A stretch of 64,000 bases of DNA, taken from assembly GCA_902768665.1 (NCBI GenBank), contig CACXMA010000015.1:24437-88436 (forward strand), given 5' to 3'. A program made the translations under genes and the position numbers. Below the pieces are notes generated by a model. The model made no database searches. It was given only the letters and a program-made list of their open reading frames with translations, and was not told the DNA's origin. Shown here one piece after another: positions 9,523 to 18,533 of this stretch (positions within the stretch are counted from its first letter, which is position 1; each line of letters begins with the position of its first letter). This DNA is from an uncultured Bacteroidia bacterium (GTDB lineage Bacteria > Bacteroidota > Bacteroidia > Bacteroidales > UBA932).

Positions 9523-10465
9523 AGTATTCCCCGGGCGTCATGCCCATTTCCAGCTTGAACGCCGCCGTGTAGGTCACCTGGCTGTGGAAGCCGCAGAGCT
9601 CCGCCAGGGCATGGACCTTCATGGTAGGCGTCTTTCGGAACAGGCGGATCGAATACTGGATCCGGAAGAAATTCACGAACGAGCGGAATCCTCTGCCCGA
9701 GAAAGTGTTGATCGTGCGCGAGAGATACATCTTATTGGTAAAAAGACGCTGCGCCATATCGTACAGCGTAAACTCATACAGGAGGAAAGGCTTTTTGCTG
9801 CGCATCATCTCGACGGCGCGGGCATAGAGCTCGTGGGCCGAATCCGAATAGGACCGGACCCGCCGCTTATCCGTCTCCTTCTCCTGCAACGCACGGTGTT
9901 CCGCCCGGATTCTGCTGAGCGAGAAGACGAGGCGGCGTTTTCGGAAGCGGTTGCGGAGCGCCCAGCCGAAAACGACGGCCAGCAACAGCCCGGACAGGGC
10001 GGCACACAGCAGATAACCGCGGCCGGCCGCCGAACGGTCCAGATAGAAGCAGACCGGACACACGGCCACAAAGGCGGACAGGGACAGCAGGGATGAGCGG
10101 GTCAGCGTCTCCCCGGAGATACGGCTGACCTTGCCCCGGCGGCAGTACAGGGCATCCTTCCAGCACCGGGTATAGGAAAACAGCGTGTCGAGCAGTACGA
10201 CGCAGCACAGAAATGCCGCATTCATCCCGGGTATCCAATACCCCAGCGAAGGAGCCGACAGCAGGGCCAGACACTCCGCCGCCAGAAGCGCCGGTCCCGA
10301 CCAGAAAAGCGGGCGGGCCGGCTTGGAGAACGACGGATCGATGAGCAGGGGCAGCAGCGCCGGCAGAAAATCCGCCGGCAGGAGCGGAATCCGGCCCAAC
10401 CAGGCAATCAGCAAGACGAGGATGCTTCCGCCGGCGGAAGCGAGAATCGGTTGTAACTTTTTCAT
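9407..10465 (-). CDS. Membrane-embedded AraC-family transcriptional regulator
   Basis: 352 residues. Residues 1-170 contain about five or six hydrophobic segments (roughly 10-28, 30-43, 55-72, 80-97, 126-142, 150-170). A basic, coiled linker (171-205) leads to an AraC-type double helix-turn-helix at about 222-317, ending in the usual GMTPGEYF. The protein therefore probably senses something at the membrane and binds DNA on the cytoplasmic side. Its upstream region (10554-10590) has the same direct repeats found ahead of the fimbrial operon and of the HTH gene at 39759, which suggests autoregulation. The last 116 bases overlap the convergent RluA-family gene. The ligand is unknown. Confidence 0.8.
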   Translation of the reverse strand: MKKLQPILASAGGSILVLLIAWLGRIPLLPADFLPALLPLLIDPSFSKPARPLFWSGPALLAAECLALLSAPSLGYWIPGMNAAFLCCVVLLDTLFSYTRCWKDALYCRRGKVSRISGETLTRSSLLSLSAFVAVCPVCFYLDRSAAGRGYLLCAALSGLLLAVVFGWALRNRFRKRRLVFSLSRIRAEHRALQEKETDKRRVRSYSDSAHELYARAVEMMRSKKPFLLYEFTLYDMAQRLFTNKMYLSRTINTFSGRGFRSFVNFFRIQYSIRLFRKTPTMKVHALAELCGFHSQVTYTAAFKLEMGMTPGEYFTLLVQGRPVPECPEFPSMMPVLTLPASAPSSGQDESA

Positions 10466-10512
10466 AGTAGATTTCTATTTTTGATATTTCTTAGCCGGAA
10501 AAGTTACAAAGC

Positions 10513-10544
10513 GGCCCCCGAAAAGAAGTCGCTTTTCGGGGGCC
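10513..10544. repeat. Perfect 13-bp hairpin between the repeat array and the AraC-type gene
   Basis: GGCCCCCGAAAAG and CTTTTCGGGGGCC flank a 6-base loop. It lacks a clean T-tract on either strand. It may end yitT transcription or act in the leader of the regulator gene. Role not decidable here. Confidence 0.6.
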
Positions 10545-10553
10545 TAGGGACGA

Positions 10554-10590
10554 ATATTTTCTGTTTCTTTAAAACTTTGTCTGTTTCTTA
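10554..10590 (-). promoter_or_regulatory. Direct-repeat operator-like array B, upstream of the AraC-type gene
   Basis: Read on the minus strand, TAAGAAACAGACAAAG is followed exactly 20 bases later by AAAGAAACAGAAAATA. It lies directly after the yitT stop codon and about 90 bases before the regulator start, pointing at the regulator. It shares its core with arrays at 897-977 and 39612-39665. Confidence 0.55.
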
Positions 10591-10594
10591 TCGG

Positions 10595-11548
10595 TTATTT
10601 GCGGACTTTCGCTTCACTTTTAATGGCGTCGAAGCCGTTCCCGTAAACGCCGGAGACGGAAGAAACGGAGAGGAAGGCGTGCGGATCGATCGCCTTGATG
10701 TAGCGGAGCATCAGGTTGAGGTCGGTCTTGCGGGTGATGACCAGCAGCACCTTGGACGGCTCCTTGGTATACCAGCCCATGCCGTCGAGCACCGTTACGC
10801 CGCGGCGCAGCTCGACGGTGATGGCCTCGGCAATCTCATCCGACTTTTTCGACAGGATGAACAGCTGCACGCTCTGGCGGCTGCCGGAAATATAGAGGTC
10901 CAGCACCGTACTCGTAATCACGACCAGCAGGAAACCGAAGACCACCGCCAGCACCTTGTCCGGCCAGGAAACCAGCGTCTCCACCCCGTCGACGACCTGA
11001 TAGGAAGGCACGAGCAGGGACGAGCAGATGATGACCACATCCAGCACAAGGATGACCTTGCCGGGAGAGACGTTACGGAACTTCGTGTAAATCAAGGCGA
11101 TGATATCCGTTCCGCCCGTGCTGCCACCGACGGAGATGGACATGCCGATACCGACTCCGGTCATGATGCCGCCCATGATCACGGCCATCAGCGGCTCCTC
11201 TGTCAGCTTGGCGGCAAACTCCTGCACGCCCGTAATCTGTCCCATGAAACGGAAGCAGACGGTCGTCAGCAGGATGGCATAGATGGTCTTCGCACCGAAA
11301 CCCTTCCCCAGAATGAAGAAGGAGGCGATGAGAAGGAGCACGTTCAGGATAAGGTAGGTGTAGCTCACCGGGAAGCCGGTCGCATACTCCAGGATGACAC
11401 CGATACCGGTGACACCGCCGCCGACGAGGTTCTTGGGCATCAGGAAGAAGGTCCAGCCGCTCGTGTAGAACAGCACGCCGAGGGAGATGAGCAGATACTC
11501 CTTGACAAAGGTCCAGAGATTCTGGTTGAGGATTTTGGACTGAGGCAT
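10595..11548 (-). CDS. YitT family membrane protein (YitT/DUF161 plus DUF2179)
   Basis: 317 residues. Five to six membrane segments occupy residues 15-220, with the glycine-rich motifs NLVGGGVTGIG and GGSTGGTDIIA typical of the YitT family. A soluble C-terminal DUF2179 domain follows (about 225-310, including RRGVTVLDGMGWY). The molecular function is not established; a transport role is usually assumed. It starts 10 bases after leuS ends and is the last gene of a four-gene minus-strand run (SPOR, M28/TonB_C, leuS, yitT). Confidence 0.9.
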   Translation of the reverse strand: MPQSKILNQNLWTFVKEYLLISLGVLFYTSGWTFFLMPKNLVGGGVTGIGVILEYATGFPVSYTYLILNVLLLIASFFILGKGFGAKTIYAILLTTVCFRFMGQITGVQEFAAKLTEEPLMAVIMGGIMTGVGIGMSISVGGSTGGTDIIALIYTKFRNVSPGKVILVLDVVIICSSLLVPSYQVVDGVETLVSWPDKVLAVVFGFLLVVITSTVLDLYISGSRQSVQLFILSKKSDEIAEAITVELRRGVTVLDGMGWYTKEPSKVLLVITRKTDLNLMLRYIKAIDPHAFLSVSSVSGVYGNGFDAIKSEAKVRK

Positions 11549-11558
11549 GGGAATGAGG

Positions 11559-14315
11559 TTATTTCAATACGACATTGACGATGCGGCCCGGCACGACGAT
11601 GACCTTGACGATGGACTGCGCGCCGACATAACGGGCTGTCTGTGCGCTTTCGCGGACGGCCTTCTCGATCGTTTCGCGGGAGGCGTCGGCCGCAAAGTCC
11701 ATGGTAAAGCGGGTCTTGCCGTTGAAGGAGACCGGATAGGTGACGGAGTTCTCGACGGTCAGCTCTTCCTTGTACTCGGGGAACGACGCCCAGGTGATGG
11801 AATCCTCGTGGCCCAGCTGGTGCCACAGTTCCTCGGTAATGTGCGGGGCGAACGGCGACAGCAGGATGAGGATAGGCTCGAGGATGGCGCGCTTGGAGCA
11901 GCCCTGGAGCTCGTTCAGGGCGATCATGAAGGCCGAGACGGTCGTGTTGAACGAGAAGTTCTCGATGTCTTCCTGCTCCTTGCCAATCAGCTTGTGGAGG
12001 GTCTTGAGCTCGGCCGGCGTCGGCGCCTCGTCGGTGACGAGCCACTTCTCGCGGTCCCAGAACATGCGCCACAGCTTCTTGAGGAAGCGGTTCACGCCGT
12101 CGATGCCGTCCGTCGACCAGGGCTTTGCCTGCTCGAGCGGGCCAAGGAACATTTCGTAGAGGCGGAGCGTGTCGGCGCCGTAGGTGTCGCAGACATAGTC
12201 CGGGTTGACGACGTTGTACATCGACTTGGACATCTTCTCGATGGCCCAGCCGCAGATGTACTCGCCGTTTTCGAGGACAAACTCGGCATCGGCGTATTCC
12301 GGGCGCCAGCGACGGAAGGCCTCCAGATCGAGCCGGTCATTGCGAACGATGTTGACGTCCACATGCACCGGGATGGTCTCGTACCGGTCCTTCAGGCCGA
12401 GGGAAATGAACTTGTTCGTGCCCGGAACGAGGTAGACGAAGTTGGAACGGCCCTGGATCATGCCCTGGTTGATGAGTTTCCTGAACGGCTCATCCTCGCA
12501 GACATAGCCGAGATCATAGAGGAACTTGTTCCAGAAGCGGCTGTAGATGAGGTGCCCCGTAGCGTGCTCCGTACCGCCGATATAGAGGTCGACGTTGCGC
12601 CAGTACTCGTCCGCCTCGCGGCTGACGAGGGCCTCTCCGTTACGCGGATCCATATAGCGGAGGTAGTAGGCGCTCGATCCGGCGAAGCCCGGCATCGTGG
12701 AGGTCTCCAGCGGAGCGCCGTCCCAGGTCCAGTCCTTCGCGCGGGCGAGCGGCGGTTCGCCGGTCTCGGTCGGCTTGTACTGGTCCACCTCGGGCAGGGT
12801 CAGCGGCAGGGCCTCGAAGGGCAGCGGCGTCGCGATCCCATCCTTGAAGCAGATCGGGAAAGGCTCGCCCCAGTAGCGCTGGCGGGAGAAAATGGCGTCG
12901 CGGATGCGGAAGTTGATCTTCCGGCGGCCGAGGCCGTGCGCCTCGATATAGTCGATGGCGGCAGGGATCGCCTCCTTGACGGACAGACCGTTGAGGAAGC
13001 CGGAATTGACCATGATGCCTTCCTTGGCGTCGAAACTCTCCTCGGACACGTCCGCACCCTCGATGAGGGGGATGATCGGCAGGTTGAACTTCCGGGCGAA
13101 GGCATAGTCGCGGCTGTCGTGGGCCGGAACGGCCATGATGGCGCCGGTGCCATAGCCGGCGAGAACATACTCGGAAATCCAGACCGGCACCTTCTCGCCG
13201 GTCAGCGGGTTGATACCGTAGGAACCCGAGAAGACGCCCGTGACGGCCTTGCCGGCGATGCGCTCGCGCTCGTTCTTCTTTCCGGCCTCCTCGAGATAGG
13301 CGGCGACGGCCTCTTTCTGCGCGGCGGAGGTGAGCTTCTCCACCCATTCGCTCTCGGGGGCCAGGACCATGAAGGTCACGCCGAAAATCGTGTCGGCGCG
13401 GGTCGTGAAAATGGTGACGTCGTGCTGCACGCCGTCGCATTCGACCTTGAACACCATCTCGGCGCCCTGGCTGCGGCCGATCCAGTTGCGCTGCATTTCC
13501 TTGAGGGAGTCCGTCCAGTCCAGCCGGTCCAGTCCCTCCAGCAGGCGGGCGGCATAGGCCGACACGCGGAGCTGCCACTGCGTCATCTTCTTCTGGATGA
13601 CCGGATGGCCGCCGCGCTCGGAGAAACCGTCCTTGACCTCGTCGTTGGCGAGCACGGTCCCGAGGGCCGGACACCAGTTCACCGTCGACTCGCCCTGGTA
13701 GGCGATGCGGTAGCGCATCAGCACGTCGGACTTCTCCCTGGCGGAGAAACCTTTCCACTCGTCGGCGGTAAAGGCGGGACCGTCGGAACAGGCGGCGTCG
13801 ACGGCCGCGCTGCCGCCCCGTTCAAAAGCGGCTTCCAGTTCCTCGATCGGACGGGCCTTGTCGACGGACTTGTCATACCAGGAGCCGAACATCTTGAGGA
13901 AGGCCCACTGGGTCCATTTGTAATAGTCGGGATCACAGGTGCGGAATTCGCGGTCCCAGTCGTAGGAGAAACCGATCCGGTCGAGCTGCTCGCGATAACG
14001 GGCGACATTGTCGCGCGTGGTCTTCTCCGGGTGCTGGCCCGTCTGGATGGCGTACTGCTCGGCGGGCAGGCCGAAGGCGTCATAACCCATCGGATGGAGG
14101 ACGTTGAACCCCTTCAGGCGCTTGTAGCGCGAGAAGATGTCGCTGGCGATGTAACCGAGCGGATGTCCGACGTGGAGGCCCGCTCCGGAGGGATACGGGA
14201 ACATGTCGAGGACATAATACTTCGGCTTGGCGGAATGGTTCTCCGCCTTGAAAGTCTTGTGCTCAGCCCACCAGGACTGCCACTTCCGCTCAATTTCAAT
14301 AAAATTGTAATCCAT
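11559..14315 (-). CDS. leuS: Leucyl-tRNA synthetase
   Basis: 918 residues. The class I signatures are HVGH (residues 48-51) and KMSKS (694-698). The CP1 editing domain between them, which hydrolyses mischarged tRNA-Leu, is present (around residues 220-430, with TRADTIFG). The anticodon-binding domain is at the C-terminus. It charges tRNA-Leu with leucine using ATP in the cytoplasm. The length fits the bacterial family. The gene starts 14 bases after the upstream M28/TonB_C gene and ends 10 bases before yitT, consistent with one transcript. Confidence 0.98.
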   Translation of the reverse strand: MDYNFIEIERKWQSWWAEHKTFKAENHSAKPKYYVLDMFPYPSGAGLHVGHPLGYIASDIFSRYKRLKGFNVLHPMGYDAFGLPAEQYAIQTGQHPEKTTRDNVARYREQLDRIGFSYDWDREFRTCDPDYYKWTQWAFLKMFGSWYDKSVDKARPIEELEAAFERGGSAAVDAACSDGPAFTADEWKGFSAREKSDVLMRYRIAYQGESTVNWCPALGTVLANDEVKDGFSERGGHPVIQKKMTQWQLRVSAYAARLLEGLDRLDWTDSLKEMQRNWIGRSQGAEMVFKVECDGVQHDVTIFTTRADTIFGVTFMVLAPESEWVEKLTSAAQKEAVAAYLEEAGKKNERERIAGKAVTGVFSGSYGINPLTGEKVPVWISEYVLAGYGTGAIMAVPAHDSRDYAFARKFNLPIIPLIEGADVSEESFDAKEGIMVNSGFLNGLSVKEAIPAAIDYIEAHGLGRRKINFRIRDAIFSRQRYWGEPFPICFKDGIATPLPFEALPLTLPEVDQYKPTETGEPPLARAKDWTWDGAPLETSTMPGFAGSSAYYLRYMDPRNGEALVSREADEYWRNVDLYIGGTEHATGHLIYSRFWNKFLYDLGYVCEDEPFRKLINQGMIQGRSNFVYLVPGTNKFISLGLKDRYETIPVHVDVNIVRNDRLDLEAFRRWRPEYADAEFVLENGEYICGWAIEKMSKSMYNVVNPDYVCDTYGADTLRLYEMFLGPLEQAKPWSTDGIDGVNRFLKKLWRMFWDREKWLVTDEAPTPAELKTLHKLIGKEQEDIENFSFNTTVSAFMIALNELQGCSKRAILEPILILLSPFAPHITEELWHQLGHEDSITWASFPEYKEELTVENSVTYPVSFNGKTRFTMDFAADASRETIEKAVRESAQTARYVGAQSIVKVIVVPGRIVNVVLK

Positions 14316-14329
14316 GCTATCTTGTAAGT

Positions 14330-15694
14330 TTATTTTTTCAGTTTCAGTTTGCCGCTCCCCTTCTTCTCCAGCCGGAACTCGACGGTGATCGAGAGGCGGG
14401 CGCGCACTTTCCTGCCGCCCTTGCGGCCGGGCTTCCAGGACGGGGAGGCCTTGACGACACGGAGGGCCTCGGCGTCGAGGCGCTCATCCACCCCGCGCGT
14501 CACCTCCACCTCAGTCACATTGCCCTTCTCGTCGATGACGAAATCCACGACGACATTGCCCTGCACGCCCTCGGAGACGGCCTCGGCCGGATAGCGGAGA
14601 TACTGGTAGACCCACTTCCTGAGGAAGGTCTCGGGCATGGCGCTGCCGAGGAAGGTCGGACGGGCGTCACATTCGAAATAGGACACCGTCGTCGGGTCCT
14701 TCCGACGGCTGTCGGCGGCCTTTTCGGGCCGGAAGAGCGGCTTTTCGCCACTGGTCAGGGCGACGGTATAGCTGAAAATGTATTCCAGCTCCCGTTCCAT
14801 CCACTCATAGTCGAGAATGTCCGGGGTATCGTTCCAGCTGTTATATTCGGGATAACGCCCCGTCGTGAAGAACATCGAGGGGATCTGCGCCCCATAGAAG
14901 CTGCGGTGGTCCGACGGATACGGCTCCTCGGCGACAATCTCCGGGAAGACCGGCTGGAGCGTGCCCCTGAGCCGGGCGGCGTAGCTGTTCATGTCGGCAT
15001 TGGAGCAGCTGTAGCCATAGAAACCGGCATAGCCCGTTCCGAGCATGTCGAGGTTGACCATCGCGTCGACGGCGCCCGCCTGCCCGGCAAAGCTGCGGTT
15101 GATGAAATACCACGAACCGGCATTGGCCAGGGCCGAAGCGCCGAAAGCCACGAACACGACGCTGCGGCGGCACTGGATCTGGTTCGTCGCGATCATGCGT
15201 GCGAGCTCGAGCAGCATCGCCAGGCCGGAGGCGTTGCCGTTCGCCCCGGCATAGATCATCTCCCGGGACTCGCCGTCCTGGACGAGACGGGCCGTTCCGA
15301 GGTTGTCCAGCCGGGCGCCGACCACGATGTAGCGGTCCCGGAGGCTCTTGTCCCAGCCCTGGACGAAGGCGACGACATTGCGGGAGGTCAGCGTATCACC
15401 CGAGGCCTGCGCCATGCCGAACACTTCCCCGTCCCTGCCGGAAACCACTTCGGTCCCATACCGCTCCAGCACCTGCGTGACATATTCCGCCGCGAGCCGC
15501 TCCCCTTCCGAGCCGGCTTTCCGGCCCTCGAGGGCGGCCGACGCGAGATAGCCGACATGCTCTTTCATGGCGGCGACCGTCTCGCTGTCGTAGAGGCTCT
15601 GGAGCGCCCCGTCGCGGTACTGTGCCGACACGCTTGCACCGCCCCCCAGCAGGAGGACGGCGGCAAGGATGTATGTAACGAGGCGGCTATTCAT
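14330..15694 (-). CDS. Secreted M28-like (probably inactive) peptidase domain fused to a TonB C-terminal domain
   Basis: 454 residues with signal peptide [16 protein letters not shown]...SAQ. Residues 30-310 follow the M28 aminopeptidase fold, but the usual ligands are replaced: GARLD (R128 for His), GANGNASG (N152 for Asp), [10 protein letters not shown] (S187/A188 for the Glu pair) and YNSWNDT (N285 for His). Only the Asp in NLDMLG (D216) and the SDH motif remain. Residues 355-442 form a TonB_C domain ([27 protein letters not shown]). It may therefore be a periplasmic binding or scaffold protein rather than an enzyme. It overlaps the SPOR gene by 8 bases, suggesting translational coupling. 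Confidence 0.8.
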   Translation of the reverse strand: MNSRLVTYILAAVLLLGGGASVSAQYRDGALQSLYDSETVAAMKEHVGYLASAALEGRKAGSEGERLAAEYVTQVLERYGTEVVSGRDGEVFGMAQASGDTLTSRNVVAFVQGWDKSLRDRYIVVGARLDNLGTARLVQDGESREMIYAGANGNASGLAMLLELARMIATNQIQCRRSVVFVAFGASALANAGSWYFINRSFAGQAGAVDAMVNLDMLGTGYAGFYGYSCSNADMNSYAARLRGTLQPVFPEIVAEEPYPSDHRSFYGAQIPSMFFTTGRYPEYNSWNDTPDILDYEWMERELEYIFSYTVALTSGEKPLFRPEKAADSRRKDPTTVSYFECDARPTFLGSAMPETFLRKWVYQYLRYPAEAVSEGVQGNVVVDFVIDEKGNVTEVEVTRGVDERLDAEALRVVKASPSWKPGRKGGRKVRARLSITVEFRLEKKGSGKLKLKK

Positions 15695-16238
15695 CGTTCA
15701 GGAGAATCCAGGCATCATTGGGGCAGACCTTGGCGGCCTTGAGCTGCTTGAGGGAAGAAAGGACGACTGTGACGCTGTCCGTCGGGGCGGCGCCGATGGC
15801 GTGGAAACCGTTGCGGAAGCTGATCAGCACGGCCTCGAATCCGGCCTCCTGCACGTTCCGGAGCTTCTTTTCGGCATTCGGGCGCTCGCGGAAGGAACCC
15901 GCGACGACATAATACTTCCGCTCCAGCTGCGTGTTATAGGTACCCTTGAGCTTTTCCGGCGTCAGGACCATGATCTTCGACATGCGGATCTCCTCCTCGG
16001 CAGCCAGCGAATCCCGGCTGAACTGCTCCGCAGCGGCGATGGCGGCCAGCCGCTCCTGCTCCAGCGCGGCAAGGCGGGCTTCCTCCTCTGCCTTGACCCG
16101 GGCGACTTCCGCAAGGGAATCGCGCTTCAGGGCGATCTGCCCGGAGGTCGGCCGTCCAGCCAGGGAACGGAAAAAGTCACAGCCCGTCACGAGTCCCGTG
16201 ACGGCGGTCAGTACAAGAAGGAGGATGGTCTTTTTCAT
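15687..16238 (-). CDS. SPOR-domain lipoprotein
   Basis: 183 residues with lipobox LVTGC (Cys20). An alanine- and glutamate-rich helical stretch (about 40-85) resembles a coiled coil. A C-terminal SPOR domain (about 108-182, beginning RKYYVVAGSF) follows. SPOR domains bind denuded septal peptidoglycan, so the protein probably acts at the division site or envelope. It is the first gene of the run leading into the M28/TonB_C gene, leuS and yitT, with a well-formed promoter just upstream. Confidence 0.85.
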   Translation of the reverse strand: MKKTILLLVLTAVTGLVTGCDFFRSLAGRPTSGQIALKRDSLAEVARVKAEEEARLAALEQERLAAIAAAEQFSRDSLAAEEEIRMSKIMVLTPEKLKGTYNTQLERKYYVVAGSFRERPNAEKKLRNVQEAGFEAVLISFRNGFHAIGAAPTDSVTVVLSSLKQLKAAKVCPNDAWILLNDE

Positions 16239-16270
16239 ACGTTTAGCTATCGCTAAAAATGCTTAAGTTG

Positions 16271-16301
16271 CAAATTTAACGATTTCTTGAGACCGCTCAA
16301 A
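16271..16301 (-). promoter_or_regulatory. Promoter of the SPOR-M28/TonB_C-leuS-yitT run
   Basis: On the minus strand TTTG (16298-16301) and TAAATTTG (16271-16278) are 19 bases apart, matching the Bacteroidetes consensus, about 33 bases upstream of the SPOR start codon. Confidence 0.7.
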
Positions 16302-16314
16302 ATAAAAATGCGGA

Positions 16315-17268
16315 TTATGCCTCCTGTCCGGCCTCCTGATCGTCAAAGGCGCGGACGATGCGGGTCACGAGCGGGTGCCGGACGATGTCCTCCTTGGTGA
16401 AGAAGACGGTGGCGATGCCCTTGATGCCCTCGAGCAGACGGATTCCCCGCATCAGGCCGGAATCCTCCTTCCGCGGCAGGTCCACCTGCGTCGCATCGCC
16501 GGTAACGATGAACTTGGCGCTCGTGCCCATACGGGTCAGGAACATCTTGAGCTGGCCGAGATTGGTGTTCTGCGCTTCGTCGAGTATGACGCAGGCGCGG
16601 TCCAGCGTCCGGCCGCGCATATAGGCCAGTGGAGCGATCTGGATCGTTCCCTCGGCGAGGAATTCCTGCAGCTTTTTCGAGGGAATCATGTCCTCCAGCG
16701 CATCGTACAGCGGCTGGAGATAGGGATCGAGCTTGTCCTTGAGGTCGCCGGGAAGGAAACCGAGGCGCTCCCCTGCCTCGACGGCCGGCCGTGTCAGGAT
16801 GATGCGCCGCACCTCGCGGTTCTTCAGGGCGCGAACGGCCAGGGCGATGGCGATGTAGGTCTTTCCCGTACCGGCGGGACCGACGGCGAAGACGAGGTCG
16901 TTCTCGAAATAGGCCTTCACCATGGCCTCCTGTGTCTTGTTGCGGGCGCTGATGGGCTTGCCTTCCGTGTTGTAGACGATGACGGCGCCGCCGTCGTTGT
17001 GGAAACGGTCGGCCGGGGTCTCGTCCTCAAACAGGTCCTCGATGTCGTAGGGGGTCAGCGTACGCTTGTGCTGCCGCTTCTCGATGAGGGCGGCGAGTTT
17101 CAGGGAGAAAGCGTCGATGTCTTTTTTCGTGCCCTCCAGGATGATGTCAAATCCGCGGGCGGTCGCTTTCAGCTCGGGGAAATGCTTGAGGAAGGCGTTG
17201 AGATTGCGGTTATTGGGACCGTAGAGGTCTACGGGATCAATGGCTTCCAGTGTCAGGGTTTTCTTCAT
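16315..17268 (-). CDS. phoH: PhoH family ATPase
   Basis: 317 residues from the ATG at 17268 (MKKTLTLEAID); longer in-frame extensions run into capA coding sequence and are unlikely. It has a PhoH domain with Walker A GPAGTGKT and Walker B CVILDEAQN. The N-terminal region with GPNNRNL and the ISARNKTQ segment is typical of PhoH-like proteins that have been linked to RNA handling. The precise role is not established. The start lies inside the end of the capA-like gene (32-base overlap), suggesting coupled translation. Confidence 0.92.
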   Translation of the reverse strand: MKKTLTLEAIDPVDLYGPNNRNLNAFLKHFPELKATARGFDIILEGTKKDIDAFSLKLAALIEKRQHKRTLTPYDIEDLFEDETPADRFHNDGGAVIVYNTEGKPISARNKTQEAMVKAYFENDLVFAVGPAGTGKTYIAIALAVRALKNREVRRIILTRPAVEAGERLGFLPGDLKDKLDPYLQPLYDALEDMIPSKKLQEFLAEGTIQIAPLAYMRGRTLDRACVILDEAQNTNLGQLKMFLTRMGTSAKFIVTGDATQVDLPRKEDSGLMRGIRLLEGIKGIATVFFTKEDIVRHPLVTRIVRAFDDQEAGQEA

Positions 17269-18439
17269 CGGGAACAGGTTTGGTCCAATCGTCAATGCGG
17301 GAAGTCCGCTTGACTTTGCTGTGGGTCTTGACCATGAGGTCATAATCTTCGGGGGCGCTCTTCCAGGCCTCGGGGCGGCCGAGGTACTCAAGCACCGGAA
17401 TGACGGCGTAGCTGTCGAGAATCATGCCCGCCTTCGTGCACCAGAGGAACTCCCAGCGCGGCTCCAGCATGCGGACGCTGCCGTCGGGGCTGCGCTCGAC
17501 AAGGAGCGTCACGGCCAGCTCCAGGCGCCCCTCCGGGTCGTTCTGGTTCGACACGGCGTTGCCGAGGGAATAGAAAACAGGGACCGTGCGGAAGGTGCTG
17601 TCCGCGTCCATCACCCGGCGGATTTCCATGTCCTGCACGCGGTGCGGATGGGACCCGACGACGGCATCGGCCCCCGCCTCGATCATCAGCTCCGCCAGCA
17701 TTTCCTGGTCCTTGTCGTGGCGGGTGTCGTATTCGATGCCCCAGTGCGGCAGGGCGATGACGATGTCGGCGCTGTCCCGCTCGCGGGCCGTCCGGATGGC
17801 GCTTCGGATTTCGTCACGGTTGATGCGGTTGACCTTCGGCCATTTGCCGGGGACGGACTGGTTCGTGCCGTAGGTGAAATTGATGAAAGAAAAGCGTACG
17901 CCGCCCGTTTCGAAGGACAGGGGGTAATGGGCCGCATCCTCCTCCGCATTGCCGGAAATGCCCGTAAAACGGGCCTTACCGGCCGCTTCCATCTCCCGGT
18001 ATGCCTTCAGCGTGCGTTCGATGCCGGCTTTTCCCTGGTCGAGGATGTGGTTGTTCGCAGCCAGCATCACATCGAAGCCGACCTCGCACAGATAGTCGAG
18101 GTAAGACTCCGGAGCCGAGAAGGAAGGATAGCCGTTGTACGGCGGTCCGGCGAACGGGAACTCGACGTTGCCGACGGCGATGTCCGCCCCGCCGATGCGG
18201 TCCTCCAGGGGCCGGAAGAAGCAGGACCAGTCGTAGGCGTAAGGATCGTCCCGGCGCGCGTCGGGATGCGTCTTGAGGTACTCTGCATGGGCGCTGTTCA
18301 TCTGCTTGCCATGGCTCATGATGTCCCCGACGACATAGACGGAGAGGGTGTCCGGGCGCGGATTGGCAGCGCCCTGGCCGGTACCGCCGGCGCAGGCGGC
18401 GGCAAGAAGAAGCAGGATCGGATACAGCATTCTTTTCAT
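17237..18439 (-). CDS. CapA-family lipoprotein (PGA_cap metallophosphatase-like)
   Basis: 400 residues with lipobox LAAAC (Cys16). The CapA domain shows VVGDIMSHG, VGNVEFPF, AANNHILDQG and VGSHPHRVQDME, the metal-binding motifs of the calcineurin-like CapA fold named for poly-gamma-glutamate capsule synthesis. No capB or capC partner is present, so a role in polyglutamate export is unlikely; the substrate is unknown. Its promoter sits almost on the start codon (TAAGTTTG at 18446-18453, 6 bases away), which implies a nearly leaderless mRNA. Its 3' end overlaps phoH. Confidence 0.85.
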   Translation of the reverse strand: MKRMLYPILLLLAAACAGGTGQGAANPRPDTLSVYVVGDIMSHGKQMNSAHAEYLKTHPDARRDDPYAYDWSCFFRPLEDRIGGADIAVGNVEFPFAGPPYNGYPSFSAPESYLDYLCEVGFDVMLAANNHILDQGKAGIERTLKAYREMEAAGKARFTGISGNAEEDAAHYPLSFETGGVRFSFINFTYGTNQSVPGKWPKVNRINRDEIRSAIRTARERDSADIVIALPHWGIEYDTRHDKDQEMLAELMIEAGADAVVGSHPHRVQDMEIRRVMDADSTFRTVPVFYSLGNAVSNQNDPEGRLELAVTLLVERSPDGSVRMLEPRWEFLWCTKAGMILDSYAVIPVLEYLGRPEAWKSAPEDYDLMVKTHSKVKRTSRIDDWTKPVPDEENPDTGSH

Positions 18440-18445
18440 AGCTTA

Positions 18446-18453
18446 CAAACTTA
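18446..18453 (-). promoter_or_regulatory. -7 element directly upstream of the capA-like gene
   Basis: TAAGTTTG on the minus strand ends 6 bases before the ATG, so transcription would start at or very near the start codon. Confidence 0.55.
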
Positions 18454-18486
18454 CGCAAAAAAACGCGATTCCGAAAGAGCGGACAC

Positions 18487-18514
18487 AAAAAAATCCGGCC
18501 GGAGCCGGATTTTC
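18487..18514 (-). terminator. Rho-independent terminator after the TPR gene
   Basis: On the minus strand a GC-rich stem AATCCGGC / GCCGGATT is followed by a run of T, about 20 bases after the TPR gene stop codon. Confidence 0.85.
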
Positions 18515-18533
18515 CACTTGCTGGCGGACGGGC

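Noticed and set aside
17237-18439. Poly-gamma-glutamate capsule locus
   Set aside because: Only a CapA-like lipoprotein is present; no CapB ligase or CapC partner is nearby.
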